Of a stretch of 41,759 nucleotides of DNA, positions 17,294 to 25,625 are shown piece by piece; the first letter of the stretch is position 1; every line of letters begins with the position of its first letter. Below the pieces are notes generated by a model, which ran no database searches, had not been told where the DNA came from, and saw only the letters and a list, made by a program, of their open reading frames with translations. This stretch comes from an uncultured Oscillospiraceae bacterium. Lineage in GTDB: Bacteria; Bacillota; Clostridia; Oscillospirales; Oscillospiraceae. The stretch spans positions 34,279-76,037 of the forward strand of contig CAJUEC010000010.1 of assembly GCA_910585155.1 (NCBI GenBank), written 5' to 3'. The position numbers were made by a program, and so were the translations under genes.

Positions 17294-17419
17294 AACCCGG
17301 GGCGTAAAGTTCAAACACGCGTCGTTAGGCACAGCTTGGCTGACCGCCTGTGCCTGCGCCAGAGTGCAAACGCCCTCATTTTGAAATCTGCAGTTTTGTG
17401 TGCATGGAATGAAGCTCAT
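17240..17419 (-). CDS. Small Cys-motif protein overlapping the 3' end of radA
   Basis: This 59-residue frame contains IPCTQNCRFQNEGVCTL followed by CLNFTPR. The C-x3-C-x7-C...C pattern ending in C-x-x-FTP matches a family of very small clostridial proteins of unknown function, often 45-55 residues long. The start ATG is preceded by AAGGTGATT, a close match to the anti-Shine-Dalgarno complement. The last 18 residues overlap radA antisense and have no family resemblance, suggesting the original stop was lost. A real gene is likely but not certain. Confidence 0.6.
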   Translation of the reverse strand: MSFIPCTQNCRFQNEGVCTLAQAQAVSQAVPNDACLNFTPRVLNQHSDGFTNVADSNQV

Positions 17420-17496
17420 GGGAATCACCTTGATCGAAAAGTTTTTTGCAAGACAGAAGGCCTGATATAAAAGGGGGTGTGGGCTGGCACGCATAC

Positions 17497-17526
17497 AACT
17501 CAACAAAATAAAAATTTTGTTGAGTT
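17497..17526. promoter_or_regulatory. 13-bp AT-rich perfect palindrome upstream of xerC-like gene
   Basis: AACTCAACAAAAT (17497-17509) and its exact complement (17514-17526) flank an AAAA loop, about 90 bp before the xerC-like start. It lacks a T-run on the + strand. It could be an operator, an mRNA-stabilising hairpin or a terminator for an upstream transcript. Confidence 0.5.
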
Positions 17527-17615
17527 TAGGGGAGGGCAACTCCATGATTCGCGCAAAAGCAGCTTCATCAAAGCTGTTCGCCGTCTAGTCTGCCCAGCTG
17601 TTCCCAGGTTTATGA

Positions 17616-18674
17616 ATGGCTGCCGCCCAGCATATGACAGATTACCGTACAGAGGCTCCGCCGATTTTGAGAGAATTTCTCACCTACCACGAGACCATCC
17701 AGGGTCACTCAAAAAAGACTGTGGACGAGTACTTCTTGGACCTGCGCACCTTTTTCCGCTACATAAAAATTGAAAAAAACCGGGTTCCTCGTTCAGCGCC
17801 TCTGGAGGAAATCTCAATCAGCGACGTGGATCTTGCGCTGATCAAATCGGTGACATTGGCCGACATTTACGCCTATCTCAGCTTTCTGAGCCGTGACCGG
17901 GTCAAAAACGCAAAAAATCCCGGGGCCGGGTTTGGACTGGCCGCATCCTCCAGAGCCAGAAAAGTGGCCACTATTCGGTCATTTTACAAATACTTGGTCA
18001 CAAAAGCAAAGCTTCTGGAGGAAAGCCCCATTCAGGAGCTGGATTCTCCCCGGATGAGACAGGCTCTTCCGCGGTATCTGACCCTGGACGAGAGCATTCA
18101 GCTTTTGGAGTCAATTGACGGCGACAACGCGGAGCGGGATTTCTGCATCATCACCCTGTTTTTGAACTGCGGCGTACGGATTTCCGAGCTGGTAGGGCTG
18201 AATCTCACCGACATCCGTGGAGATCGCATGCGGGTTTTGGGCAAGGGAAACAAGGAGCGGGTGGTTTACCTCAACGCCGCCTGCCAAAACGCCATTGAGG
18301 ACTGGCTGGAGGTGCGCTCCCGCTCCGGCGCAGTGGACCCTTACGCGCTGTTCATCACTCGGAAGCACACCAGGATCACCAAAGCGGGCGTGCACTATAT
18401 GCTGAAGCAGCGCTTTACCGCCGCCGGACTGGACAGCAGCAAGTACTCCGCCCACAAGCTGCGTCACACCGCCGCCACGCTGATGCTGCAAAACGGCGTG
18501 GATGTGCGCACGCTTCAAGAGGTGCTGGGCCATGAGCACCTGAACACCACCCAGATCTACACCCATGTGGACAGTGACGCGCTGCAAAATGCCGCCCAGT
18601 CCAATCCGCTCAGCCAGATCAAGACCAAGCCCCGCCGGGGCCGGCCCAAAAAAGCGCCTCAAAATGAGGGATAA
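17616..18674 (+). CDS. Tyrosine recombinase, XerC-like
   Basis: The 352-residue protein is a phage-integrase-family site-specific recombinase. The N-terminal SAM-like DNA-binding domain (about residues 20-150) is followed by the catalytic domain with Arg188 (CGVRISELVGL), the H-x-x-R box HKLRHTAAT (His280, Arg283), LGHEHLNTTQIYTHV and the tyrosine nucleophile in that last motif. A basic tail, KTKPRRGRPKKAP, ends the protein. Length is somewhat above typical XerC/XerD. XerD is encoded separately at 28755-29642, so this is likely its chromosomal partner XerC, though a phage-type integrase cannot be excluded. The start is uncertain because no good Shine-Dalgarno is seen; ATG 17634 is an alternative. 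Confidence 0.87.
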   Translation: MAAAQHMTDYRTEAPPILREFLTYHETIQGHSKKTVDEYFLDLRTFFRYIKIEKNRVPRSAPLEEISISDVDLALIKSVTLADIYAYLSFLSRDRVKNAKNPGAGFGLAASSRARKVATIRSFYKYLVTKAKLLEESPIQELDSPRMRQALPRYLTLDESIQLLESIDGDNAERDFCIITLFLNCGVRISELVGLNLTDIRGDRMRVLGKGNKERVVYLNAACQNAIEDWLEVRSRSGAVDPYALFITRKHTRITKAGVHYMLKQRFTAAGLDSSKYSAHKLRHTAATLMLQNGVDVRTLQEVLGHEHLNTTQIYTHVDSDALQNAAQSNPLSQIKTKPRRGRPKKAPQNEG

Positions 18675-18746
18675 AAAATTCCCCTGTGACTGCGGTTCTG
18701 TTTTTGCGTCTTTATAGGTGAAGCGCTTGACAAGGGAGGGAATTTT

Positions 18747-19154
18747 TTGAAGAAAACACTTATTATTTTGGCGTGTGGTCTCGCTGCTGTCCTGCTGGCG
18801 TGCGTCCTATGTAAACAGTATCTCATTGGAGATAAGCCGTTTCAGGCATTGACCAGGGAGGAAATCACGGCAGTTGAGGTCAAATTGTCGCCGCCGGACC
18901 GAACGATACAGTTGACACCAGAGCAAATCGATGCCCTGCTTCCCCTGCTACGGGATGTGGTCACATTCAAACGTGACGACTCTTACCGGGATTACTGTGG
19001 GCAGGCGGTCATGTATACCATTTTGAAAACGGATGGCACGCAGACCACTGTGATGGCGTATAATCCATTTATTTTGCTGGACGGTGCGGGATATCGGTGC
19101 AAATATGATCCCTGTGAGGCGTTGAGTCAGTTCGCCAACAATTTGATACGGTAA
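18747..19154 (+). CDS. Small hypothetical membrane-anchored or lipoprotein
   Basis: The 135-residue protein starts at a TTG with GGGAGGG upstream. Its N-terminus MKKTLIILACGLAAVLLACVLCKQ is a signal peptide or anchor with a possible lipobox at Cys19. The remainder has a small alpha/beta character (EEITAVEVKLSPPDRTIQLTPEQIDALLPLL). I do not recognise a family. Its stop codon lies at the edge of a very strong terminator shared with the convergent Amidase_6 gene. No confident promoter is visible in the 72 bp after the xerC-like gene. Confidence 0.7.
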   Translation: MKKTLIILACGLAAVLLACVLCKQYLIGDKPFQALTREEITAVEVKLSPPDRTIQLTPEQIDALLPLLRDVVTFKRDDSYRDYCGQAVMYTILKTDGTQTTVMAYNPFILLDGAGYRCKYDPCEALSQFANNLIR

Positions 19155-19187
19155 ACGGCGCGGAGGGCTCAGCCCTCCGCGCCGTTT
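19153..19187. terminator. 16-bp bidirectional terminator overlapping coding ends
   Basis: AAACGGCGCGGAGGGC (19153-19168) and its exact complement (19172-19187) flank a 3-nt loop. The stop of the + gene sits in the left base, and the loop TCA is the stop codon (TGA) of the minus-strand Amidase_6 gene, so the hairpin includes the last codons of that gene. Confidence 0.85.
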
Positions 19188-19729
19188 GTCTGCCGCAGGC
19201 CATTCGATGGCCCATTGGTCACCTTGAGCGCCCCGACAATGTGAAGGAAGCGCCATTCCACCACATTTTTATAGCTGTCAAGAGGCCGGTAGTCCGCGTC
19301 GTTGGAGTGGGCGGCCAGCAGGATGTTGTCCGGTCTTGGAATGGGCCCCACTGACACGATGATGGGCGTATGGGCAAACACCTCTCCGCTGGTCTCAAAC
19401 CGGAGCTGGACAAAATCGCCAGGCCGCAGAAAGTTCATGTGCACCTGAATGCCCACCGGTCCGTCAGTGGGCTGAGGCCGGGTCATAAACTCCCAGAAAA
19501 ACGGCACGCCGGTCCAGGCGGGGGCCCGGTCGGTGGCGTCGATGTAGTACCAGCCATAGTCCCGTGTAAAATTCATAATGCCGGTTCCGGCGTAGAGGCA
19601 TTGTGAGGCGAAATTGGTGCAGTCGCCGCCAATTTCGCTGAAGTCGTAGAAAGCCGGGTTGCGGCCATAGGCCCATTTGTGGGCGTAAGCCACCGCGGCC
19701 CGGCGGTTATACGGAAGGATCTGAATCAT
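19169..19729 (-). CDS. Amidase_6-domain protein (putative cell-wall hydrolase)
   Basis: The 186-residue protein matches the putative amidase domain family (Amidase_6). It starts at YNRRAAVAYAHKWAYGRNPAFYDF and has the catalytic-type motif GGDCTNFASQCLYAG with a conserved Cys, then FLRPGDFVQL and a late HSNDADYRPL segment, an NlpC/P60-like layout. No signal peptide is visible, which is common for clostridial members that may act in or on spores. The ATG at 19729 has GGGGGAGG 5 nt upstream and begins the conserved domain; the frame is open further upstream. It is probably monocistronic. Confidence 0.88.
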   Translation of the reverse strand: MIQILPYNRRAAVAYAHKWAYGRNPAFYDFSEIGGDCTNFASQCLYAGTGIMNFTRDYGWYYIDATDRAPAWTGVPFFWEFMTRPQPTDGPVGIQVHMNFLRPGDFVQLRFETSGEVFAHTPIIVSVGPIPRPDNILLAAHSNDADYRPLDSYKNVVEWRFLHIVGALKVTNGPSNGLRQTNGAEG

Positions 19730-19840
19730 ACCGCCTCCCCCCTTTCCCACCAGTTTATGCCCGCCGTCATTTTGTTGATACCACCTGAAAAATATCAACC
19801 TGTTTTGTGGGTTTTGCCGTGGAAAAGCCTGAGCTTTTCC

Positions 19841-19869
19841 TTGCAATTTCTCCTGTCAAATGTTAAAAT
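19841..19869 (+). promoter_or_regulatory. Sigma-A promoter of fba-pfp
   Basis: TTGCAA (19841-19846) and TAAAAT (19864-19869) are separated by 17 bp and lie about 48 bp before the fba start. Confidence 0.75.
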
Positions 19870-19917
19870 CATAACGGAAACCACCAAAATTAAATTTTGC
19901 TAAGGAGTTGGATTATT

Positions 19918-20886
19918 ATGCCACTGGTTACCTCGACCGAAATGTTCAAGAAGGCCTACAACGGCGGCTATGCCGTGGGTGCCTTCAACGTCAACAACAT
20001 GGAAATCGTTCAGGGTATCACCGAGGCCTGCCGCGAGGAGAAGGCCCCTGTCATCCTCCAGGTGTCCAAGGGCGCCCGGGCCTATGCCAACCACACCTAT
20101 CTGGTGAAGCTGGTGGAGGCCGCTGTCATCGAGTGCCCCGAAATCCCCATCGTGCTCCATCTGGACCACGGCGACAGTTTTGAGACCTGCAAGAGCTGCA
20201 TCGACGGCGGCTTTACCTCCGTCATGATCGACGCCTCCTCCAAGCCCTTTGCTGAGAACATTGAGATCACCAAGAAGGTGGTGGAGTACGCCCACGACCA
20301 CGGCGTGGTGGTGGAGGCCGAGCTGGGCGCTCTGGCCGGCGTGGAGGACGACGTCAACGTCTCCGCCGAGGAGTCCCATTACACCCGCCCCGAGGAGGTT
20401 GAGGAGTTCGTGTCCAAGACCGGCTGCGACTCCCTGGCCATCGCCATCGGCACCAGCCACGGCGCGTACAAGTTCACCGCCGCCCAGTGCACCCGCAACG
20501 AGAAGGGCGAGCTGGTCCCCCCTCCCCTGCGCTTCGACATTCTCAACGAGGTGGTCAAGCGTCTGCCCGGCTTCCCCATCGTGCTCCACGGCTCCTCCTC
20601 CGTGCCCCAGGAGTATGTGAAGATGGTCAACGCCAACGGCGGCAAGATGCCCGACGCGGTGGGCATCCCCGAGGAGCAGCTGCGTGAGGCCGCCCGGAGC
20701 GCCGTGTGCAAGATCAATATTGACTCCGACCTGCGCCTGGCCATGACCGGCACCATCCGCCAGTTCTACGCCGAACATCCCGACAAGTTCGATCCCCGCG
20801 AGTACCTGAAGCCCGCCCGCGCCAACATCAAGGAGCTGGTGCGCCACAAGCTGGTGGACGTGCTGGGCTGCAACGGCAAGGCCTAA
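19918..20886 (+). CDS. fba: Class II fructose-bisphosphate aldolase
   Basis: This 322-residue zinc enzyme cleaves fructose-1,6-bisphosphate to DHAP and glyceraldehyde-3-phosphate. Class II features are VGAFNVNNMEIVQ at the start, the zinc-site HLDHGD, ASSKPFAENI, GTSHGAYKF and LHGSSSVP. Codon use is strongly biased to C/G-ending preferred codons, as expected for high expression. The ATG at 19918 follows AAGGAG, and a promoter lies just upstream. The pfp gene begins 28 bp downstream, so aldolase and phosphofructokinase are co-expressed glycolytic neighbours. Confidence 0.96.
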   Translation: MPLVTSTEMFKKAYNGGYAVGAFNVNNMEIVQGITEACREEKAPVILQVSKGARAYANHTYLVKLVEAAVIECPEIPIVLHLDHGDSFETCKSCIDGGFTSVMIDASSKPFAENIEITKKVVEYAHDHGVVVEAELGALAGVEDDVNVSAEESHYTRPEEVEEFVSKTGCDSLAIAIGTSHGAYKFTAAQCTRNEKGELVPPPLRFDILNEVVKRLPGFPIVLHGSSSVPQEYVKMVNANGGKMPDAVGIPEEQLREAARSAVCKINIDSDLRLAMTGTIRQFYAEHPDKFDPREYLKPARANIKELVRHKLVDVLGCNGKA

Positions 20887-20914
20887 TAACCAATCACAAA
20901 GGAGAGTTTTTGCT

Positions 20915-22153
20915 ATGGCACAGTTAAAGGGCGCTTGCGTCATCGGCCAGTCCGGCGGCCCCACCTCCGTCATCAACGCCAGCGCTTACGGTGTGATTCG
21001 CACCGCGCTGGACTGCCCGGACATCACCGCTGTTTACGGCATGGCCCACGGCATCAAGGGAATGCTGAACGATCAGCTCTACGACATGGGCCAGGAGGAC
21101 GCCAAGGAGCTGGAGCTGCTGCTCAACACCCCCTCCTCCGAGCTGGGCTCCTGCCGCTACAAAATCGCCGATCCCGACGTGGACGACACCGATTACAAGC
21201 GCATTCTGGAGATTTTCAAAAAGTACAACATCCGCTATTTCTTCTACAACGGCGGCAATGACTCCATGGACACCTGCGCCAAGGTGAGCCGTTTCATGGC
21301 CAAGTCCGGCTATGAGTGCCGGGTGATGGGTGTGCCCAAGACCATTGACAACGACCTGTTCGGCACCGACCACTGCCCTGGCTTTGCCTCCGCCGCCAAG
21401 TATATCGCCACCTCCTGCGCCGAGGTGTACAAGGACGGTCGGGTGTACGATACCGGCATGGTCACCGTGATTGAGATCATGGGCCGTCATGCCGGTTGGC
21501 TGGCCGGCGCCGCCGCCCTGGCCGGGGTGGTGGGCTGCGCTCCCGACCTGGTGTACCTCCCCGAGGTGGACTTCGACATGGACAAGTTCCTGGCCGACGT
21601 GGACGCCATCTATAAGAAGAATGGCAACTGCATCGTGGCCGTCTCTGAGGGCATCCACTATGCCGACGGCTCCTTCGTCTCTGAGGCTAAGACCTCCGCC
21701 ACCGACGGCTTTGGCCACGCCCAACTGGGCGGCCTGGCCGCTCTGCTGGCCAATGTGGTTAAGGAAAAGACCGGCGCCAAGGTTCGGGGTATCGAGCTGT
21801 CCCTGCTCCAGCGCTGCGGCGCGCACCTTGCCTCCCAGACTGATATCGACGAGTCCTTCCTGGCGGGCAAGACCGCTGTGGAGGCCGCCGTGGCCGGCGA
21901 GACCGACAAGATGGTGGGCTTTGAGTGCACCCGCGAGGGCGGCGTGTACACCTGCAAGACCAAGCTGTTCAACCTGTCCGAGGTGGCTAACTTTGAGAAG
22001 AAGGTTCCTCTGGAGTGGATCAATGCCGAGCACAACGGCGTGACCCAGAGCTTCATTGACTACGCCCTGCCCCTGATCCAGGGCGAGAATCACCGGGCCA
22101 CCGAGAGCGGCCTGCCCCGCTTCGCCCGGCTGAAGAAAGTGCTGGCGAAGTAA
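20915..22153 (+). CDS. pfp: 6-phosphofructokinase, probably pyrophosphate-dependent
   Basis: The 412-residue protein phosphorylates fructose-6-phosphate. Two diagnostic positions point to PPi rather than ATP as donor: GGNDS at residues 113-117, where Asp116 replaces the Gly of ATP-type GGDGT, and PKTIDND at 141-147 with Lys142 in place of Gly. The IEIMGRHAGWLAG motif is also intact. Donor specificity is inferred from these residues. It follows fba with AAAGGAG upstream, and codon use is equally biased. A second, ATP-type enzyme is encoded on the opposite strand at 22633-23628. A terminator ends the operon. Confidence 0.93.
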   Translation: MAQLKGACVIGQSGGPTSVINASAYGVIRTALDCPDITAVYGMAHGIKGMLNDQLYDMGQEDAKELELLLNTPSSELGSCRYKIADPDVDDTDYKRILEIFKKYNIRYFFYNGGNDSMDTCAKVSRFMAKSGYECRVMGVPKTIDNDLFGTDHCPGFASAAKYIATSCAEVYKDGRVYDTGMVTVIEIMGRHAGWLAGAAALAGVVGCAPDLVYLPEVDFDMDKFLADVDAIYKKNGNCIVAVSEGIHYADGSFVSEAKTSATDGFGHAQLGGLAALLANVVKEKTGAKVRGIELSLLQRCGAHLASQTDIDESFLAGKTAVEAAVAGETDKMVGFECTREGGVYTCKTKLFNLSEVANFEKKVPLEWINAEHNGVTQSFIDYALPLIQGENHRATESGLPRFARLKKVLAK

Positions 22154-22157
22154 ACAG

Positions 22158-22192
22158 AAAGTACCGGGTCCAAAAGGACCCGGTACTTTTTT
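22158..22192. terminator. Terminator after pfp
   Basis: A perfect 14-bp stem (AAAGTACCGGGTCC / GGACCCGGTACTTT) has an AAAA loop and a T-run on the + strand. It also lies just past the minus-strand gene ending at 22202 and could serve both. Confidence 0.92.
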
Positions 22193-22201
22193 ATCCATTC
22201 A

Positions 22202-22630
22202 TTACAACGCCTTTTCGCAGTGCTCATAACAGTACAGCGCGGTCTCTCTGCCAAACCAGCCCTCTCCCCTGCCAATCCGAGGATACAGCCGTTTCAGTTC
22301 AAGGAGCTCTTTTTCTGTAAGCCCTGCAAGATCCTCCGCCGCGCAGTCTGTTTCCACAACCACATATTTATGGTCTCCATCTGCCCGTTGGAATACGCCG
22401 ATGATTTTGATGGCAACCTCATCGCCCAACGCATAGTCCGCCTGTGACACCAGGACACAATCACAATGCGGCCCCGGGGGCGATCCCGACTCCTTGATCC
22501 AGCCATAGGGATACGGAACTCCTCTGACAAACAACAGAGAATCGCTGTCAGATTCCAAAAAACTGTGATTTTCTGCGTTGTAAATCATTCTTTTGGGAGA
22601 TTGGGGCAATTGCTCCACGATCATGTTCAT
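22202..22630 (-). CDS. Inorganic-pyrophosphatase-like small protein
   Basis: The 142-residue protein resembles a short family of clostridial inorganic-pyrophosphatase-like proteins. PYPYGWIKESGSPPGPHCDCVLVS, then LGDEVAIKIIGVFQRADGDHKYVVVE, recalls the YPxNYGFI...DxLDVLVL...GD...GV layout of family I pyrophosphatases. Some acidic metal ligands of classical enzymes are not obvious, so activity is uncertain. The ATG at 22628-22630 comes 2 bp after the pfkA stop, so the two genes are translationally coupled. The link to phosphofructokinase and, across the strand, to a PPi-dependent enzyme suggests a role in PPi balance. Confidence 0.6.
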   Translation of the reverse strand: MNMIVEQLPQSPKRMIYNAENHSFLESDSDSLLFVRGVPYPYGWIKESGSPPGPHCDCVLVSQADYALGDEVAIKIIGVFQRADGDHKYVVVETDCAAEDLAGLTEKELLELKRLYPRIGRGEGWFGRETALYCYEHCEKAL

Positions 22631-22632
22631 GA

Positions 22633-23628
22633 TCAGCCCTTGAGGCCTGCCACCCCCGTCATGGCCCGGGTAACCGCCTGACCCCGGGCGTCCAGCCCCT
22701 TGGCCATGGCCAGCGCTTCGGTGATGTCATAGTCCACGATGTCCTCCCCCTGCATGGCCACCACCCGGCAGGTTTTCCCATCCGCCAGCAGCTTCACCGC
22801 CTCGTGACCCATATAGGTGGCCACCATGCGGTCCCGTGCGCTGGGAGAACCACCCCGCTGCACATGGCCCAGCACAGTGACACGGGTGTCCAAGGCCGTG
22901 GCGTTTTTGATCTGCTCAGCCACATAGTAGGAGCCGCCGGGAACGCCCTCAGCCACAATGACCATGAAGTGGGTACGCCCGCCCAAACGGGCCTGACGGA
23001 TGGGTTCGATGACGTCCTTGTCGAAATCCACTTCCTTTTCGGGAACCAGCACCACCGTGGCCCCGCAGGCAATGGCCACCGAGACCGCCAGGTGCCCCGC
23101 CCGGTGGCCCATGACCTCCACCACCGAGCAGCGCTCGTGGGATTTCATAGTGTCCCGCAGGCGGTCAATGCTCTCCAGCGCAGTGTTGCAGGCGGTATCA
23201 TAGCCGATAGTGTAGGAGGAGCAGGCGATGTCATTATCGATGGTGCCGGGGATGCCGATGACGGAAATTCCGCTCTTGGCCAGGCTGAGCAGCCCCTTAA
23301 ATGTGCCGTCACCCCCGATGCCAACAAGCGCGTCAAGGCCTAATAGTTTACAGGTAGCCAGAGCCTTTTTACGGCCGGCCTCCTCGATAAACTCCAGACT
23401 GCGGGCGGAATACAGCATGGTGCCGCCCCGGCGGGAGATATCGCTGACACTCTCAAAATTCAATCTGGTAAAATCGCCGTTGAGAAGACCATGATACCCC
23501 CGGCGGATTCCGATGCAGTCAATTCCATAGTACAGAGAGGCCCGGACTACCGCACGAATGGCCGCATTCATACCCGGCGCGTCGCCACCGCTGGTAAATA
23601 CGCCAATCCGATGGACCGCAGACTTCAT
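22633..23628 (-). CDS. pfkA: ATP-dependent 6-phosphofructokinase
   Basis: The 331-residue enzyme has the ATP-type signatures GGDGT at residues 105-109 and PGTIDND at 127-133, the start motif RIGVFTSGGDAPGMNAAIRA, MGHRAGHLA and LGHVQRGGSPSARDR. Length is close to the usual 320. The ATG at 23628 follows AAAGGA and begins the conserved N-terminus; the frame is open upstream. It lies 47 bp after purB, with the pyrophosphatase-like gene directly behind it, forming purB-pfkA-ppa-like. Confidence 0.96.
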   Translation of the reverse strand: MKSAVHRIGVFTSGGDAPGMNAAIRAVVRASLYYGIDCIGIRRGYHGLLNGDFTRLNFESVSDISRRGGTMLYSARSLEFIEEAGRKKALATCKLLGLDALVGIGGDGTFKGLLSLAKSGISVIGIPGTIDNDIACSSYTIGYDTACNTALESIDRLRDTMKSHERCSVVEVMGHRAGHLAVSVAIACGATVVLVPEKEVDFDKDVIEPIRQARLGGRTHFMVIVAEGVPGGSYYVAEQIKNATALDTRVTVLGHVQRGGSPSARDRMVATYMGHEAVKLLADGKTCRVVAMQGEDIVDYDITEALAMAKGLDARGQAVTRAMTGVAGLKG

Positions 23629-23675
23629 ATGATCAAATCCTTTCCCATTTCGAATGATAAACCCGTACAATCCGC

Positions 23676-25112
23676 TTACACCTTCAGCTCCACTGCTTCA
23701 TCAGAGAGCACAGATAAATGCGCCTCCAACACCGGCTGAACGCAGCCGGCTAGGAATTCCGTCACCTGCTCGGGACAGCGGCCGATGTATTGGGCGGGCT
23801 CCATGTGGGCCAAAAGCTCCTCCCGGCTCATGCCGAACAGAGGGTCGGCAACCAGTAAATCGATCAGGTTATTTGCAAGGCCAAACTCCTTTACATTGCG
23901 TCCCGCTTCAAGAGAATGGACACGAATGCGCTCGTGGAGCTGCTGCCGGTCCCCTCCCCTTTTCACCGCGTCCATCATGATGTTTTCGCTGGCCATGAAG
24001 GGCAGCTCCTCTAAGATATGCCTTTCAATCACCTTTTCATGAACCACAAGCCCGGACGCCACATTTTCATAAATATTCAAGATGGCATCCACCGCCAAAA
24101 AGGCCTCGGGCACAGAGATCCGCTTATTGGCCGAATCGTCCAGGGTACGCTCAAACCACTGGGTGGCGGCGGTATAGGCGGGGTTGGCCGCATCGGCAAT
24201 CACATAGCGGGCCAGGGAGCAGATGCGCTCACACCGCATGGGATTGCGTTTATACGGCATGGCGGAGGATCCGATTTGGCTGCGCTCAAAGGGTTCCTCC
24301 ACCTCCTTGAGGTGGCAGAGCAGCCGCACATCAGTGGCAAATTTGCAGGCGGATTGGGCGATGCCGGACAGCGTAGCCAGCACGGCGGCGTCTACCTTTC
24401 GGGAATAGGTCTGCCCGGAGACCGGAACGGTGCCCTCAAATCCCATTTCCAGGGCAATGCGGCGGTCCAGCTCCTTGCACTTTTCATGGTCACCCTCAAA
24501 CAGCTCCAGAAATGATGCCTGGGTGCCGGTGGTCCCCTTGCAGCCCAGCAGGCGAAGCGTGGAGATACGGTACTCCACCTCGCCCAGATCCTGAAGCAGC
24601 TCGTTCATCCACAGGGTGGCCCGCTTTCCGACTGTCACCAGCTGAGCGGCTTGAAAATGCGTAAAGCCAAGCGTTGGCAAGGACTTATACTTGTCAGCGA
24701 AACCCGACAGAGCGTGGATGACCCGCACCAGCTTATCCCGCACCAGAGACAGGCCCTCCCGCATGATGATGACGTCGGTATTGTCCCCCACATAACAGCT
24801 GGTGGCCCCCAGGTGGATAATCGGCATGGCCTTGGGGCACTGGGCCCCATAGGTGTGAATGTGTGCCATCACGTCATGGCGCAGCTCCCGCTCCTTCTGG
24901 GCGGCCAATTCGTAGTCAATATCTGTTATATGCGCCGTCAGCTCGTCCACCTGCTCCTGGGTGACGGGAAGGCCAAGCTCCATTTCCGCCCTGGCCAAGG
25001 CAATCCACAGGCGTCTCCATGTGGAAAACTTCTTGTCTGGAGAGAAAATATATTGCATCTGATCGCTGGCATAGCGAGAGGAAAGCGGGCTTTCATAAAC
25101 TGCTTGATTCAT
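23676..25112 (-). CDS. purB: Adenylosuccinate lyase
   Basis: PurB splits SAICAR and adenylosuccinate in purine synthesis. The 478-residue protein shows the fumarase/aspartase-superfamily signature SSAMPYKRNPMRCE (about residue 287 onward), the HDVMAHIHTYG region with a conserved His, and TSCYVGDNTD. It starts MNQAVYESPLSSRYAS, typical of clostridial PurB. A strong promoter is visible at 25172-25200. It is the first gene of a three-gene minus-strand unit with pfkA and a pyrophosphatase-like gene. Confidence 0.96.
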   Translation of the reverse strand: MNQAVYESPLSSRYASDQMQYIFSPDKKFSTWRRLWIALARAEMELGLPVTQEQVDELTAHITDIDYELAAQKERELRHDVMAHIHTYGAQCPKAMPIIHLGATSCYVGDNTDVIIMREGLSLVRDKLVRVIHALSGFADKYKSLPTLGFTHFQAAQLVTVGKRATLWMNELLQDLGEVEYRISTLRLLGCKGTTGTQASFLELFEGDHEKCKELDRRIALEMGFEGTVPVSGQTYSRKVDAAVLATLSGIAQSACKFATDVRLLCHLKEVEEPFERSQIGSSAMPYKRNPMRCERICSLARYVIADAANPAYTAATQWFERTLDDSANKRISVPEAFLAVDAILNIYENVASGLVVHEKVIERHILEELPFMASENIMMDAVKRGGDRQQLHERIRVHSLEAGRNVKEFGLANNLIDLLVADPLFGMSREELLAHMEPAQYIGRCPEQVTEFLAGCVQPVLEAHLSVLSDEAVELKV

Positions 25113-25171
25113 ATCGGTGTGCCACCTCAGTTTCTAGGGATATAAGACCGTCAGAAGTTAGAACCTGAGGT

Positions 25172-25200
25172 ATTATATCACATTGCATTTCCTGGGACAA
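25172..25200 (-). promoter_or_regulatory. Sigma-A promoter of purB
   Basis: On the minus strand TTGTCC (complement 25195-25200), 17 bp and a perfect TATAAT (complement 25172-25177) lie about 60 bp before the purB start. Confidence 0.85.
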
Positions 25201-25232
25201 GCCGCAATGGAAAATTCTTTGCTGGATATAGG

Positions 25233-25265
25233 AAAAAGGGCCGTGCCATTGGCACGGCCCTTTTT
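25233..25265. terminator. Terminator after zinc-ribbon gene
   Basis: A perfect 15-bp stem AAAAAGGGCCGTGCC / GGCACGGCCCTTTTT has a 3-nt loop. It lies 16 bp past the minus-strand gene at 25282 and upstream of the purB promoter. Confidence 0.9.
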
Positions 25266-25281
25266 TGTCAGACTATCTTAG

Positions 25282-25560
25282 TCAGCCCTCGCCGCGCATC
25301 TTGGCGAAGCACTCGCTGCAATAGACCGGACGGTCAGACTTCGGCTCAAAGGGAACCTTGGCCTCGCCGCCGCAGGCGGCGCAGACAGCGGTGAAATACT
25401 CGCGGGGGCCGCGGGCGGCAGCCTTGCGGGCATCGCGGCAGGTCTTGCAGCGCTGGGGCTCGTTCTGGAAACCGCGCTCAGCGTAGAACTCCTGCTCACC
25501 GGCGGTGAACACGAACTCCTGACCACACTCTTTGCAAACTAAGGTCTTGTCTTCGTACAT
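25282..25560 (-). CDS. Zinc-ribbon domain protein
   Basis: The 92-residue protein holds three CxxC-type pairs (CKECGQEF, CKTCRDAR, CAACGGE) and a final CSEC, arranged as two zinc ribbons. The first part, DKTLVCKECGQEFVFTAGEQEFYAERGF, matches the small zinc-ribbon family (probable zinc-binding domain) common in Clostridia; the second contains RPVYCSECF, often seen in CxxC-type stress or ribosome-linked proteins. Function is unknown. The promoter is not clear, although a TATTATAGT box lies in the gap after sigH. Confidence 0.88.
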   Translation of the reverse strand: MYEDKTLVCKECGQEFVFTAGEQEFYAERGFQNEPQRCKTCRDARKAAARGPREYFTAVCAACGGEAKVPFEPKSDRPVYCSECFAKMRGEG

Positions 25561-25625
25561 GGAAATACCCTCTCTTTTGATGCCCAGGATCGGAAATTTA
25601 ACCTGCTGGGACTATAATATTTGCG

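Noticed and set aside
17477..17773. 98-codon + frame upstream of the xerC-like gene
   Set aside because: It overlaps the real recombinase start in another frame and crosses the palindrome; no motif is seen.
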